DNA of 64,000 bases from Azomonas tarimensis (GTDB lineage: Bacteria; Pseudomonadota; Gammaproteobacteria; Pseudomonadales; Pseudomonadaceae), in assembly GCF_042648805.1 (NCBI RefSeq), contig NZ_JBHRXZ010000012.1:124001-188000 (forward strand), in the 5' to 3' direction. Position numbers and translations under genes: made by a program. Every line of letters starts with the position of its first letter. Position 1 is the stretch's first letter. A model generated the notes under the pieces. That model ran no database searches. It saw only the letters and a program-made list of their open reading frames with translations, and had not been told where the DNA came from. Below are positions 41,978-51,449 of this stretch, piece by piece.

Positions 41978-44239
41978 ATGTTGCCTAATTTTCCCCGCCC
42001 CCTCATCGCCCTTCTCGCCGCCGGGATGCTGGCCACCCCGTTGCAGGCCACGGCCGCCGAACCAGGCATCGAACCCAGTACCTCCCAACAGCAGGATGGC
42101 TGGACGATCAACATGAGGGACGCGGACGTGCGAGCCTTCATCGACCAGGTCAGCGAAATCACCGGACAAACCTTCATTGTCGATCCGCGGGTACGCGGCC
42201 AGGTCAGCGTCGTCTCGAGCGCCACGCTATCGCTTAGCGAGCTTTACCAGCTGTTCCTGTCGGTGATGGCGACCCACGGATTCACCGTGCTGACCCAGGG
42301 CGATGTCGCCCGCATCGTGCCCAACGCCGAAGCCAAGGCCGAGGCCGGCACCGGTCCCACCGGGGGTGACCAGCTTGAAACCCGCGTACTGCAAGTTCAG
42401 CAAACGCCAGTCAACGAGCTGATTCCGCTGATTCGCCCGCTGGTCCCCCAGTACGGTCATCTCGCGGCAGTGCCGTCGGCCAATGCCCTGATCATCAGCG
42501 ACCGCAGCGCCAACATCGCTCGCATCACCGACATCGTCAGACAGATAGACCGTAGCGAGACCCACGATTACACCGCCCTGAACATCGAACATGGCTGGGC
42601 CATGGACATTGCCGAGGTTCTGCGTAACACCGTTCGCCGAGGCGAGGCACAGGAAACCGCTGGCGCTCAGATCATTGCCGACTCGCGCACCAACCGGCTG
42701 ATCTTCATCGGCCCGGCGGAGGCACGGACCCGCCTCAGTTCGCTGGCTCGCACCCTGGACACCCCCGCGACGCGCTCGGCCAACACCAGGGTCATCCGGC
42801 TTCGCCACAACGACGCCACCGCCCTGGCCGAAACGCTCGGCGACATTTCCGAGGGGCTCGCCACCCAGGGTGCGGATCCGATGGCGGCCCCTACCCAGCA
42901 GAACATTCTCATTCGCGCCGACGCCAGCCTGAACGCCCTGGTGCTGCTGGCCCCCCCGGAGATGGTCGCCACGCTCGAGACCATTGTGCGTCAACTCGAT
43001 GTACCCCGAGCGCAGGTACTGGTCGAGGCAGCCATCGTCGAGGTTTCCGGAGACATCAGCGATGCACTGGGCGTGCAGTGGGCTGTGGATGCGCGCGGCA
43101 GCACTGGCGGCGCAGGAGGTGTCGGCTTCGGCAACACCGGCCTGGCGATCGGCACCCTCATCAATGCCATCAACCAGAACGAGATTCCGGCGGGCTTGCC
43201 TGACGGCGCGATCGTGGGTATCGGCACGAGCAGCTTCGGCGCCCTGATCACGGCCCTCTCGGCCAACAGCAAGAGCAACCTGCTCTCTACCCCCAGTCTG
43301 CTCACCCTGGACAACGAGGAAGCCGAGATCCTGGTCGGCCAGAACGTGCCGTTCCAGACCGGCTCCTACACCACCGATGCAGCGGGGGCGAACAACCCGT
43401 TCACCACCATCGAGCGCCAGGACATCGGGGTCACGCTACGCGTCGTGCCGCACATCAACGAAGGCGCCACCCTGCGCCTGCAGATCGAGCAGGAGATTTC
43501 CTCGATCGCGCCAACCGCTACGCTTACCGCCCAGGCCGTTGACCTGATCACCAACAAGCGCTCGATCAAGAGCACCATTCTGGCTGAGGATGGCCAGGTG
43601 ATCGTGCTTGGCGGGCTCATTCAGGACGATGTCACCCGCAGCGAGTATCGAGTGCCGGTCCTCGGCCGGATACCGGTGCTGGGCGCCCTCTTCCGCTCGA
43701 CCCGGGATACCGAGGTCAAGCGCAACCTGATGGTGTTTCTGCGACCTACGGTAGTCAGGGACGGCGCAGGCATGGCGGCGTTGTCTGGAGCCAAGTACAA
43801 CGACATCCGCATCATCGGCGCCGGCCAGGAGGCTTCTTCGCTACTGCCGGAGGACCTGCCTCGCCTGTTCGATCGCCAAGGGCAGTCTGCCATCCCTACC
43901 GTCGACCTGAGATCGCAGGAACAGGCGACGCCTCGGTCCGCCGCTCCCGCTGCCCGGGTTCAGCAAGCGCCGCAAGCCGCACCCGCACCACAAACAGGCG
44001 CGCCGCTGAAAAGCGGCTGGTCCGTGCAGCTTGCCAGCCTGTCGAAGGCTGACAGCGCCGAGGCCCTCAGATCCGAGCTTCGCGCCTCGGGTTACAACGC
44101 TTACGTCATCGCAGCGGGCAATCTCTATCGGGTGTTCGTAGGCCCAGTGGCTGATCGCGTGGCGGCCAATGCGCTGCGTGATCAATTGCAACGGCAGCGA
44201 CAGCTCGATGGTTTCGTGGTGATGTTCGGCCGCGACTGA
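41978..44239 (+). CDS. xcpQ: Type II secretion secretin XcpQ (GspD) with a C-terminal SPOR domain
   Basis: Outer-membrane secretin, 753 residues against about 660 for P. aeruginosa XcpQ. A signal peptide ends near ATAA (27). The N0 domain is about 38-115 (WTINMRDADVRAFIDQVSEITGQTFIVDP), N1 132-195, N2 197-262, N3 268-345. The secretin core runs 346-595 with AQVLVEAAIVEV and VPVLGRIPVLGALFR. An Ala/Pro/Gln linker (about 645-678) leads to a SPOR domain at 681-750 (WSVQLASLSK ... RVFVGPV ... LDGFVVMF). SPOR domains bind glycan strands lacking stem peptides at division septa. No second stop or frameshift separates the parts, so this is a single open frame. It is followed by an 18-bp hairpin. Confidence 0.92.
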   Translation: MLPNFPRPLIALLAAGMLATPLQATAAEPGIEPSTSQQQDGWTINMRDADVRAFIDQVSEITGQTFIVDPRVRGQVSVVSSATLSLSELYQLFLSVMATHGFTVLTQGDVARIVPNAEAKAEAGTGPTGGDQLETRVLQVQQTPVNELIPLIRPLVPQYGHLAAVPSANALIISDRSANIARITDIVRQIDRSETHDYTALNIEHGWAMDIAEVLRNTVRRGEAQETAGAQIIADSRTNRLIFIGPAEARTRLSSLARTLDTPATRSANTRVIRLRHNDATALAETLGDISEGLATQGADPMAAPTQQNILIRADASLNALVLLAPPEMVATLETIVRQLDVPRAQVLVEAAIVEVSGDISDALGVQWAVDARGSTGGAGGVGFGNTGLAIGTLINAINQNEIPAGLPDGAIVGIGTSSFGALITALSANSKSNLLSTPSLLTLDNEEAEILVGQNVPFQTGSYTTDAAGANNPFTTIERQDIGVTLRVVPHINEGATLRLQIEQEISSIAPTATLTAQAVDLITNKRSIKSTILAEDGQVIVLGGLIQDDVTRSEYRVPVLGRIPVLGALFRSTRDTEVKRNLMVFLRPTVVRDGAGMAALSGAKYNDIRIIGAGQEASSLLPEDLPRLFDRQGQSAIPTVDLRSQEQATPRSAAPAARVQQAPQAAPAPQTGAPLKSGWSVQLASLSKADSAEALRSELRASGYNAYVIAAGNLYRVFVGPVADRVAANALRDQLQRQRQLDGFVVMFGRD

Positions 44240-44246
44240 TGCGCCT

Positions 44247-44286
44247 TTCTCCCACCTGATCCTCCCGTGAGGATCAGGTGGGAGAA
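44247..44286. terminator. 18-bp perfect hairpin between xcpQ and metZ
   Basis: TTCTCCCACCTGATCCTC (44247-44264) pairs perfectly with GAGGATCAGGTGGGAGAA (44269-44286) around CCGT. It lies between convergent stops; no long U-tract follows either arm. Confidence 0.65.
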
Positions 44287-44332
44287 TAGCGGCAGCAGCC
44301 TCCGCCGATCAGGACCACCTAGCCCCGGAGGA

Positions 44333-45544
44333 TCAGAGCGCGGCCAGTCCGCGAGCGAGATCGGCCTTGATATCTTCCGGGTCTTCCAGGCCGACGGCGA
44401 TGCGCACCAGACTGTCACGGATGCCTGCATTGGCTCGCTCTTCCGGGCTCAGTCGGCCGTGGGTGGTGGTCGCCGGATGGGTAATGGTGGTCTTGCTGTC
44501 GCCCAGGTTGGCGGTGATCGAAATCATCCGCGTGGCATCGATGAACCGCCAGGCTCCCTCCTTGCCCCCCTTGACCTCGAAGCTCAGCACTGCACCAAAG
44601 CCTTTTTGCTGACGGCGTGCCAGCTCATGCTGTGGATGGCTGGGCAGGCCGGCGTAGTAGACGCGCTCCACGCCTGGCCGCTGTTCAAGCCACTCGGCCA
44701 GCGACTGAGCCGAAGCACAATGCGCCTGGACCCGCAACCGTAGCGTTTCGAGGCCCTTGAGGAAAACCCAGGCATTGAAGGGGCTCATGGTCGGGCCGGC
44801 GGTGCGCAGGAAACCCACCACCTCGGTCATTTCTTCCCGGCGGCCAGCCACCACGCCACCAAGGCAGCGACCCTGGCCATCGATGTACTTGGTGGCCGAA
44901 TGCACCACGATGTCCGCCCCCAGCGCCAACGGCTTCTGCAGCACCGGCGTACAGAAACAGTTGTCCACCACGAGTTTCGCATTGTGCCGATGTGCCAGCT
45001 CGGCCAGTGCCTCGATATCGACAAGCTCGGCGAGCGGATTGGACGGCGACTCGACGAAAAGCAGGCGGGTGTTGGGTTTGAAAGCCGCCTCCCAGGCAGC
45101 GAGATCGACGAGCGGAACGTAATCGACCTGCACCCCGAAACGCTTGAAATATTTCTCGAATAGCGAAACGGTGGCACCGAATACGCTGCGGGATACCAGG
45201 ATGTGGTCGCCGGCCGAGCACAGGCTCATGACGGTGGCCATGATGGCCGACATGCCCGAAGCGGTCGCCACCGCCTGCTCGGCACCTTCGAGGGCGGCGA
45301 TGCGCTGCTCGAAGGCGCGCACGGTGGGGTTGGTGTAACGGGAGTAGACATTGCCCGGCTGATCACCGGCGAAGCGCGCTGCCGCCTCGCCAGCGCTGCG
45401 AAAGACATAGCTGGAGGTGAAGAAAAGGGGCTCGCCATGTTCCCCTTCGGGAGTGCGGTGCTGGCCCGCCCGTACCGCCAGGGTGTCATCCGATACCCCG
45501 GTGAGATCACTGTCCAACCGGCCGGCATCCCATTCATTCGACAT
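44333..45544 (-). CDS. metZ: O-succinylhomoserine sulfhydrylase
   Basis: PLP enzyme of methionine synthesis that makes homocysteine directly from O-succinylhomoserine and sulfide. The product is 403 residues. Cys/Met-metabolism family motifs: YSRYTNPTVRAFEQRIAALEGAEQAVATASGMSA near 66-100, and the PLP lysine in VVHSATKYIDGQGRCLGG near 210-225. Downstream are GGKEGAWRF and DSKTTITHPATTTHGRLS. It follows purF by 44 bp, as in P. aeruginosa. Confidence 0.95.
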   Translation of the reverse strand: MSNEWDAGRLDSDLTGVSDDTLAVRAGQHRTPEGEHGEPLFFTSSYVFRSAGEAAARFAGDQPGNVYSRYTNPTVRAFEQRIAALEGAEQAVATASGMSAIMATVMSLCSAGDHILVSRSVFGATVSLFEKYFKRFGVQVDYVPLVDLAAWEAAFKPNTRLLFVESPSNPLAELVDIEALAELAHRHNAKLVVDNCFCTPVLQKPLALGADIVVHSATKYIDGQGRCLGGVVAGRREEMTEVVGFLRTAGPTMSPFNAWVFLKGLETLRLRVQAHCASAQSLAEWLEQRPGVERVYYAGLPSHPQHELARRQQKGFGAVLSFEVKGGKEGAWRFIDATRMISITANLGDSKTTITHPATTTHGRLSPEERANAGIRDSLVRIAVGLEDPEDIKADLARGLAAL

Positions 45545-45588
45545 TCTTGCTCTCCACCCGCTATGTCACCAGCCCAGGGCTGGCAGGA

Positions 45589-47094
45589 TCAGTCGTTATA
45601 CAGATCGATGATGGCGCTGACGGCGTTGGTCTTTGCCTTGCTCGCATCGTTGCGCGCGCGCTCGATCCGGTCCAGATAGGCCTCATCGATGTCACCCGTG
45701 ACGTATTTCCCGTCGAAGACCGCGCAGTCGAAGCTGTCGATCTTCACCTTGGGCCCGGCAACGGCGTCGATGAGGTCGGGAAGGTCCTGATACACCAACC
45801 AATCGGCACCGATCAGCTCGGCGACTTCTTCAGTCGAGCGGTTATGCGCGATCAGCTCGTGGGCGCTGGGCATGTCGATACCGTAGACGTTCGGATAGCG
45901 CACTGCTGGTGCGGCTGAGCAGAAATACACCTTGCGCGCGCCTGCCTCGCGGGCCATCTGGATGATCTGCTTGCAGGTGGTGCCACGAACGATGGAGTCA
46001 TCCACCAGCATGACGTTCTTGCCACGAAATTCCAGATCGATGGCGTTCAGCTTCTGGCGCACCGACTTCTTGCGCGCCGCCTGTCCCGGCATGATGAAGG
46101 TACGGCCGATGTAGCGGTTCTTGACGAAGCCTTCGCGAAACTTCACCCCGAGCTTGTTCGCCAACTCCAGCGCTGCAGTACGGCTGGTATCAGGAATCGG
46201 GATGACCACGTCGATGTCATGTTCGGGCCGCTCGCGCAGAATCTTGTCGGCAAGCTTCTCGCCCATGCGCAGGCGCGCCTTGTAGATCGACACACCATCC
46301 ATGAAGGAGTCCGAGCGCGCCAGGTACACATGCTCGAAGATGCACGGCGAGACCTTGGGATCGACCGCACACTGGCGGGTATGCAGACGCCCGTCACTGG
46401 TGATGTAGACCGCCTCACCCGGTGCGAGATCCCGGATCAGGCTGAAACCGAGCACGTCCAGCGCGACGCTTTCCGAAGCGATCATGTACTCCACGCCTTG
46501 CTCGGTATGACGCTGACCGAACACGATGGGGCGAATCGCGTGCGGATCGCGAAACCCCACCAGGCCATAGCCGGTGATCATGGCGACCACGGCATAGCCA
46601 CCGCGGCAGCGCTCATGCACCTTGGCCACGGCGGTGAACACTTCTTCTTCGGTGGGCTGCAACTTGCCTTGCACCGCGAGTTCGTGGGCAAAGACGTTGA
46701 GCAACACCTCGGAATCGGAGCTGGTGTTCACATGACGCAGGTCGGACTCGTAGATTTCCTTGGCCAACTGCGAGACGTTGGTGAGGTTGCCGTTGTGCGC
46801 CAGCGTGATGCCATAGGGCGAATTGACGTAGAAGGGCTGCGCCTCCGCTGAACTGGAGCTGCCCGCGGTGGGATAACGGATGTGCCCGATGCCCATGTTG
46901 CCGACCAGTCGCTGCATGTGCCGCTGCTGGAAGACATCGCGCACCAGACCATTGTCCTTGCGCAAGAAGAGCCGGCCGTCATGGCTGGTCACGATGCCGG
47001 CAGCGTCCTGGCCCCGGTGCTGCAGTACGGTGAGCGCATCATAGAGAGCCTGATTGACGCCCGACTTACCGACAATGCCGACGATGCCACACAT
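45589..47094 (-). CDS. purF: Amidophosphoribosyltransferase
   Basis: First step of purine synthesis: PRPP plus glutamine to phosphoribosylamine. The product is 501 residues. The start at 47094 gives MCGIVGIVG, so Cys2 becomes the N-terminal nucleophile after Met removal; the frame is open upstream but any longer start would bury that cysteine. GHIRYPTAGSSS and LAHNGNLTN are in the glutaminase half, and the PRPP-binding motif VMLVDDSIVRGTTCKQI lies near residue 355-372. It is part of the cvpA-purF-metZ unit. Confidence 0.97.
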   Translation of the reverse strand: MCGIVGIVGKSGVNQALYDALTVLQHRGQDAAGIVTSHDGRLFLRKDNGLVRDVFQQRHMQRLVGNMGIGHIRYPTAGSSSSAEAQPFYVNSPYGITLAHNGNLTNVSQLAKEIYESDLRHVNTSSDSEVLLNVFAHELAVQGKLQPTEEEVFTAVAKVHERCRGGYAVVAMITGYGLVGFRDPHAIRPIVFGQRHTEQGVEYMIASESVALDVLGFSLIRDLAPGEAVYITSDGRLHTRQCAVDPKVSPCIFEHVYLARSDSFMDGVSIYKARLRMGEKLADKILRERPEHDIDVVIPIPDTSRTAALELANKLGVKFREGFVKNRYIGRTFIMPGQAARKKSVRQKLNAIDLEFRGKNVMLVDDSIVRGTTCKQIIQMAREAGARKVYFCSAAPAVRYPNVYGIDMPSAHELIAHNRSTEEVAELIGADWLVYQDLPDLIDAVAGPKVKIDSFDCAVFDGKYVTGDIDEAYLDRIERARNDASKAKTNAVSAIIDLYND

Positions 47095-47146
47095 GCAAGA
47101 CAACCTCTCAATACGAGCGAGCACCAGGGCCCGATCGCGTTATCGA

Positions 47147-47668
47147 CTAATTGAACCCGACCGGAAGGTCGAGCGTACCGGTGGTCCATTGGCCACCCAG
47201 GCGCAAGATCAGATCCTTTGACCAGTCCGCCACCATCAGGAAGTGCGGCACCAGGGCGGACTCCCGCCACCACAGGTCTTCATGGACAGGCGCGAGGCTG
47301 AGCAGCCCGACCAGTATCACGATCAGCAGCCCTCCCCGTGCAGCGCCGAAGGCCATGCCCAGGAATCGGTCGGTGCCCGACATGCCCGTGACCCGGATCA
47401 GCTCACCGAGCAGGAAATTGATGATCGCCCCGACCAGCAAGGTCGCGACGAACAGCAGCGCACAAGCGGCGATGACCCGTGCCGAGGGTGTGCTGACGAA
47501 CTCGGCCAGATGCACCGACAAGGCGCCGCCAAACATCCAGGCGACCACACCCGCCACGATCCAGGTGAGCAGAGACAGGGCCTCCTTGACGAACCCGCGC
47601 CGAAGACTGATCAGGGATGAGATGACGACGACCGCGACAATGGCCCAGTCGACCCAAGTGAGTGCCAC
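47147..47668 (-). CDS. cvpA: CvpA family inner-membrane protein
   Basis: A 173-residue protein with four hydrophobic helices (about 3-20, 28-48, 64-87, 103-124). The CvpA family pattern is DWAIVAVVVISSLISLRRGFVKEALSL at the start, and FLLGELIRVTGMSGTDRFLGMAFGAARG near 85-112. Linked in E. coli to colicin V production and envelope maintenance. It lies upstream of purF with a 52-bp gap, a very conserved pairing. Confidence 0.92.
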   Translation of the reverse strand: MALTWVDWAIVAVVVISSLISLRRGFVKEALSLLTWIVAGVVAWMFGGALSVHLAEFVSTPSARVIAACALLFVATLLVGAIINFLLGELIRVTGMSGTDRFLGMAFGAARGGLLIVILVGLLSLAPVHEDLWWRESALVPHFLMVADWSKDLILRLGGQWTTGTLDLPVGFN

Positions 47669-47762
47669 AGCTAGCTTCTATGTGAGGAGGCAAGGGCGCG
47701 CATTCTAGCAGGTAGGAGACCTGCGGTTAAGACGCTGCCATCGCCTCGCCAGCCGCTCGGCG

Positions 47763-48416
<654 letters not shown>

Positions 48417-48420
48417 TGAA

Positions 48421-49704
48421 TCATTCTCCTGAAATTCGTTCCAGCCAGTCCAGGCATTCGGCTACCGCATAAAAGGAGCCAAACACGAGAATCTCGTCCT
48501 CTAGGCCGGCGTTTTCGGTACAGGCGTCTAGAGCATGGGTTACCGACTCGAACACCTTCACCTTTGCCCCCTGTCGCCCCAGGGCATCAGCCAGCGCCTC
48601 ACCCGCACGCGCCCGCGGCGAGGCCAGGGTTGCCACGGCCCATTCATCCACCAGCGGAAGAAGCGGCTGCAGCACACCGTCCAGGTCCTTGTCGGCCAGT
48701 AGTCCGAACACAGCCAGTCGGCGGCCTGACGCTCTCGTGCCCGTCAGGCGAGTAGCGAGATAGTCTGCCGCATGCGGGTTGTGAGCGACATCCATCAAAA
48801 GATTGAGGCGCTGCGCCCGCCGGTGAACGACTCTATGGTCGAGCCGCCCGGTGACCCGGGTCCGACTCAAAGCCTGCGCCACCTGCCCGGTCTCCCAGGG
48901 CAACCCCAGCAGCAAAAAACACTGCAGGGCCAATGCAGCGTTTTCCAGTGGCAGATCGAGCAGAGGCAATGCCTCGAGGCGCAACGCCGCGCCCCGTGCA
49001 TCACGCCCGGCCCAGCTCCAACCTTCCCCATCCACCTCGAAGCCGAAATCGCGGCCGCGTACCAGCAGAGGCGAACCAATGGACGCGGCATGATGGAGTA
49101 ACGGCTGGGGAGGATCGAGGTCCCCACACAAGCCGTAAGCGCCCTGACGGAGAATACCCGCCTTCTCGCGCGCCACGCTGTCACGGCTGTTACCCAGCCA
49201 CTCGGCGTGGTCGAGGCCAATGTTGGTGATAATGGATATATCGGCGTCGATGAGATTGACCGCATCAAGACGCCCACCAAGCCCCACTTCCAGCACGGCG
49301 ACATCCAGCGCTTCGGCCTGGAATAGCCATAGAGCCGCCAGTGTCCCCATCTCGAAATAAGTCAGCGAGGTGTCGCCACGCGCCTCCTCCACCGCAGCAA
49401 AGGCTTCGCAGAGCGCCTCGTCGCTGACCATCCGGCCATCCACCGCGACCCGCTCGTTGTAGCGCTGCAAGTGCGGCGAGCTGTAGACACCGACGCGCAA
49501 TCCCTGAGTGCGCGCCAGCTCGGCGATAAAGGCGCAGGTAGAGCCCTTGCCGTTGGTGCCGGTAACGGTGACGACCCGCTCAGCCGGACGGCTGAGCCCG
49601 AGCCGTCCGGCCACGAGCCGCACCCGCTCCAGCCCCATGTCGATGGCGCTCGGATGAAGCTGCTCGAGATAGGCGAGCCAGTCGCCCAGGCTGCGGACCG
49701 TCAT
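48421..49704 (-). CDS. folC: Bifunctional dihydrofolate/folylpolyglutamate synthase
   Basis: Adds L-glutamate to dihydropteroate and to reduced folates. The product is 427 residues. The Mur-ligase-type P-loop is VTGTNGKGSTCAFIAE near residues 46-62; YFEMGTLAALWLF, EVGLGGRLDAVN near 140-153 and the lysine/His region ITNIGLDHAEWLG follow. The C-terminal domain has LLMDVAHNPHAADYLA near 305. It overlaps the accD stop by four bases and lies upstream of the SPOR gene with a four-base gap. Confidence 0.96.
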   Translation of the reverse strand: MTVRSLGDWLAYLEQLHPSAIDMGLERVRLVAGRLGLSRPAERVVTVTGTNGKGSTCAFIAELARTQGLRVGVYSSPHLQRYNERVAVDGRMVSDEALCEAFAAVEEARGDTSLTYFEMGTLAALWLFQAEALDVAVLEVGLGGRLDAVNLIDADISIITNIGLDHAEWLGNSRDSVAREKAGILRQGAYGLCGDLDPPQPLLHHAASIGSPLLVRGRDFGFEVDGEGWSWAGRDARGAALRLEALPLLDLPLENAALALQCFLLLGLPWETGQVAQALSRTRVTGRLDHRVVHRRAQRLNLLMDVAHNPHAADYLATRLTGTRASGRRLAVFGLLADKDLDGVLQPLLPLVDEWAVATLASPRARAGEALADALGRQGAKVKVFESVTHALDACTENAGLEDEILVFGSFYAVAECLDWLERISGE

Positions 49705-50630
49705 GCAGAGGCCGGAACCTGCTCGGATGGCTCCGGCAGCTGCTCAGGATCGATGGGCAGATTGATTGTCGGCGACGGCAGGCCCTGCATTTGCGCCAGC
49801 AGCCGCGAGAGCCGCACGCGTAGTTCACCCCGCGGAATGATCATGTCGATCGCGCCGTGGGACAGGAGAAACTCGCTGCGCTGGAAACCCTCCGGCAGTT
49901 TCTCGCGCACGGTCTGCTCGATGACGCGCGGGCCCGCGAAACCTATCAGGGCATTGGGTTCGGCCACGATCACATCACCCAGCATCGCCAGACTCGCCGA
50001 CACGCCGCCATAGACCGGGTCGGTCAGCACAGAGATGAACGGCAGACCCTCTTCACGCATGCGCGCCAGCACTGCTGAGGTCTTGGCCATCTGCATGAGC
50101 GAGATCAGCGCTTCCTGCATACGAGCACCGCCTGAGGCGGAAAAGCACACCAGTGGCGAGCGCTGCTCAAGGGCGACATTGGCCGCACGCACGAAGCGTT
50201 CGCCAACTACGGCGCCCATGGAGCCGCCCATGAAGCTGAACTCGAAAGCACAGGCAACCACCGGAACTCCGACCAGGGTACCGCGCATGGCGATCAGCGC
50301 GTCCTTTTCCCCGGTCTGCTTCTGGGCTGCAACCAGCCGGTCCTTGTACTTCTTGCTGTCGCGGAACTTGAGGCGGTCGACCGGCTCCAGATCGGCGCCG
50401 ATCTCTTCCCGGCCTTCTGCATCCAGGAACACATCAAGCCGGGTACGGGCATCGATGCGCATATGATGTTGGCACTTGGGGCAGACATCCAGCGTCTTTT
50501 CCAGCTCGGGGCGATACAGAACCGCTTCGCAGGACGGACACTTGTGCCACAGGCCTTCGGGAACGGAGCTTTTCTTCACTTCCGATCGCATGATCGAGGG
50601 GATCAGCTTGTCGACCAGCCAGTTGCTCAT
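49701..50630 (-). CDS. accD: Acetyl-CoA carboxylase carboxyltransferase subunit beta
   Basis: Carboxyltransferase subunit of acetyl-CoA carboxylase, the first step of fatty-acid synthesis. The product is 309 residues. The N-terminal zinc ribbon has Cys31, Cys34, Cys50 and Cys53 (CPSC and CPKC). Acyl-CoA binding and oxyanion parts are FSASGGARMQEALISLMQMAKTSA near 160-185 and GGVSASLAMLGDVIVAEPNALIGFAGPRVIEQT near 205-240. The C-terminus is Pro/Glu-rich. It is coupled to folC by a four-base overlap; trpF ends 136 bp upstream. Confidence 0.97.
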   Translation of the reverse strand: MSNWLVDKLIPSIMRSEVKKSSVPEGLWHKCPSCEAVLYRPELEKTLDVCPKCQHHMRIDARTRLDVFLDAEGREEIGADLEPVDRLKFRDSKKYKDRLVAAQKQTGEKDALIAMRGTLVGVPVVACAFEFSFMGGSMGAVVGERFVRAANVALEQRSPLVCFSASGGARMQEALISLMQMAKTSAVLARMREEGLPFISVLTDPVYGGVSASLAMLGDVIVAEPNALIGFAGPRVIEQTVREKLPEGFQRSEFLLSHGAIDMIIPRGELRVRLSRLLAQMQGLPSPTINLPIDPEQLPEPSEQVPASA

Positions 50631-50766
50631 GTCTTGTTCTCCACAACTTCAATTCCGGCGCAGCTTCGCGCCTGGCAGATTCTTGTTAACCGCGTCGCGA
50701 CGGGCCTCTGGCCTGGCGCACTGGTCGTTGAGGCATCACTAGTGGACGGCTCGCGTCTCGGCCCCG

Positions 50767-51390
50767 TCACATGTCGTTCCGGACCCTTTCCACGAAACGC
50801 TTCACTTTTGCGGCGTCCTTGATGCCTTTGCTCATCTCTACGCCGCCACTGACGTCCACCGCAAAGGGCGCAACCCGCGCGATGGCTTCGCGCACGGTCT
50901 CGGCAGTAAGCCCCCCGGCCAGGATCAGCGGCAGCGAGAGACCCGAGGGAATCAGCGACCAATCGAAGGCATGGCCGGTCCCACCGGGGACACCGGCCAT
51001 GTAACTGTCCAGCAGGACCCCACTGGCGCCCCGGTACGCTGAAACCCTGGCAGCGATATCCATTCCCGGTTGTACCCGCAACGCCTTGATCCAGGGGCGC
51101 GCAAAGCTGCCACACTCCTCCGGCGTCTCGTCACCATGGAATTGCAACAGGTCGAGCGGTACAGCCGCGAGGGTCTGTTCCACCTCGCTCCGCGAAGCAT
51201 TCACGAAGAGGCCGACAGTAGTAATGAAGGGAGGAAGCGCCTCGATAATCTCCCGAGCCTGACGGATGCTCACCGCTCGGGGACTCTTGGGATAGAACAC
51301 CAACCCGATCGCATCCGCGCCGGCGCAGGCAGCGACCAGGGCGTCTTCGACACGGGTGATTCCGCAAATTTTGACGCGAACGACCGGCAA
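50767..51390 (-). CDS. trpF: Phosphoribosylanthranilate isomerase
   Basis: Amadori rearrangement of phosphoribosylanthranilate in tryptophan synthesis. About 207 residues in a TIM barrel. VKICGITRVEDAL at the start carries the catalytic Cys; DLLQFHGDETPEEC near 80 and the phosphate-binding end APFAVDVSGGVEMSKGIKDA near 180 follow. I prefer the TTG at 51390 (MPVVRVKICG), with GAGG eight bases upstream; a GTG at 51396 is the alternative, with poor spacing. It lies between truA and accD, away from other trp genes, as is normal in Pseudomonas. Confidence 0.95.
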   Translation of the reverse strand: MPVVRVKICGITRVEDALVAACAGADAIGLVFYPKSPRAVSIRQAREIIEALPPFITTVGLFVNASRSEVEQTLAAVPLDLLQFHGDETPEECGSFARPWIKALRVQPGMDIAARVSAYRGASGVLLDSYMAGVPGGTGHAFDWSLIPSGLSLPLILAGGLTAETVREAIARVAPFAVDVSGGVEMSKGIKDAAKVKRFVERVRNDM

Positions 51391-51449
51391 GCGCACGACC
51401 TCAGAGTTAAAAGCACCGATGGTAGCAAAAGGGCGCCCGCCTGCAAGCG

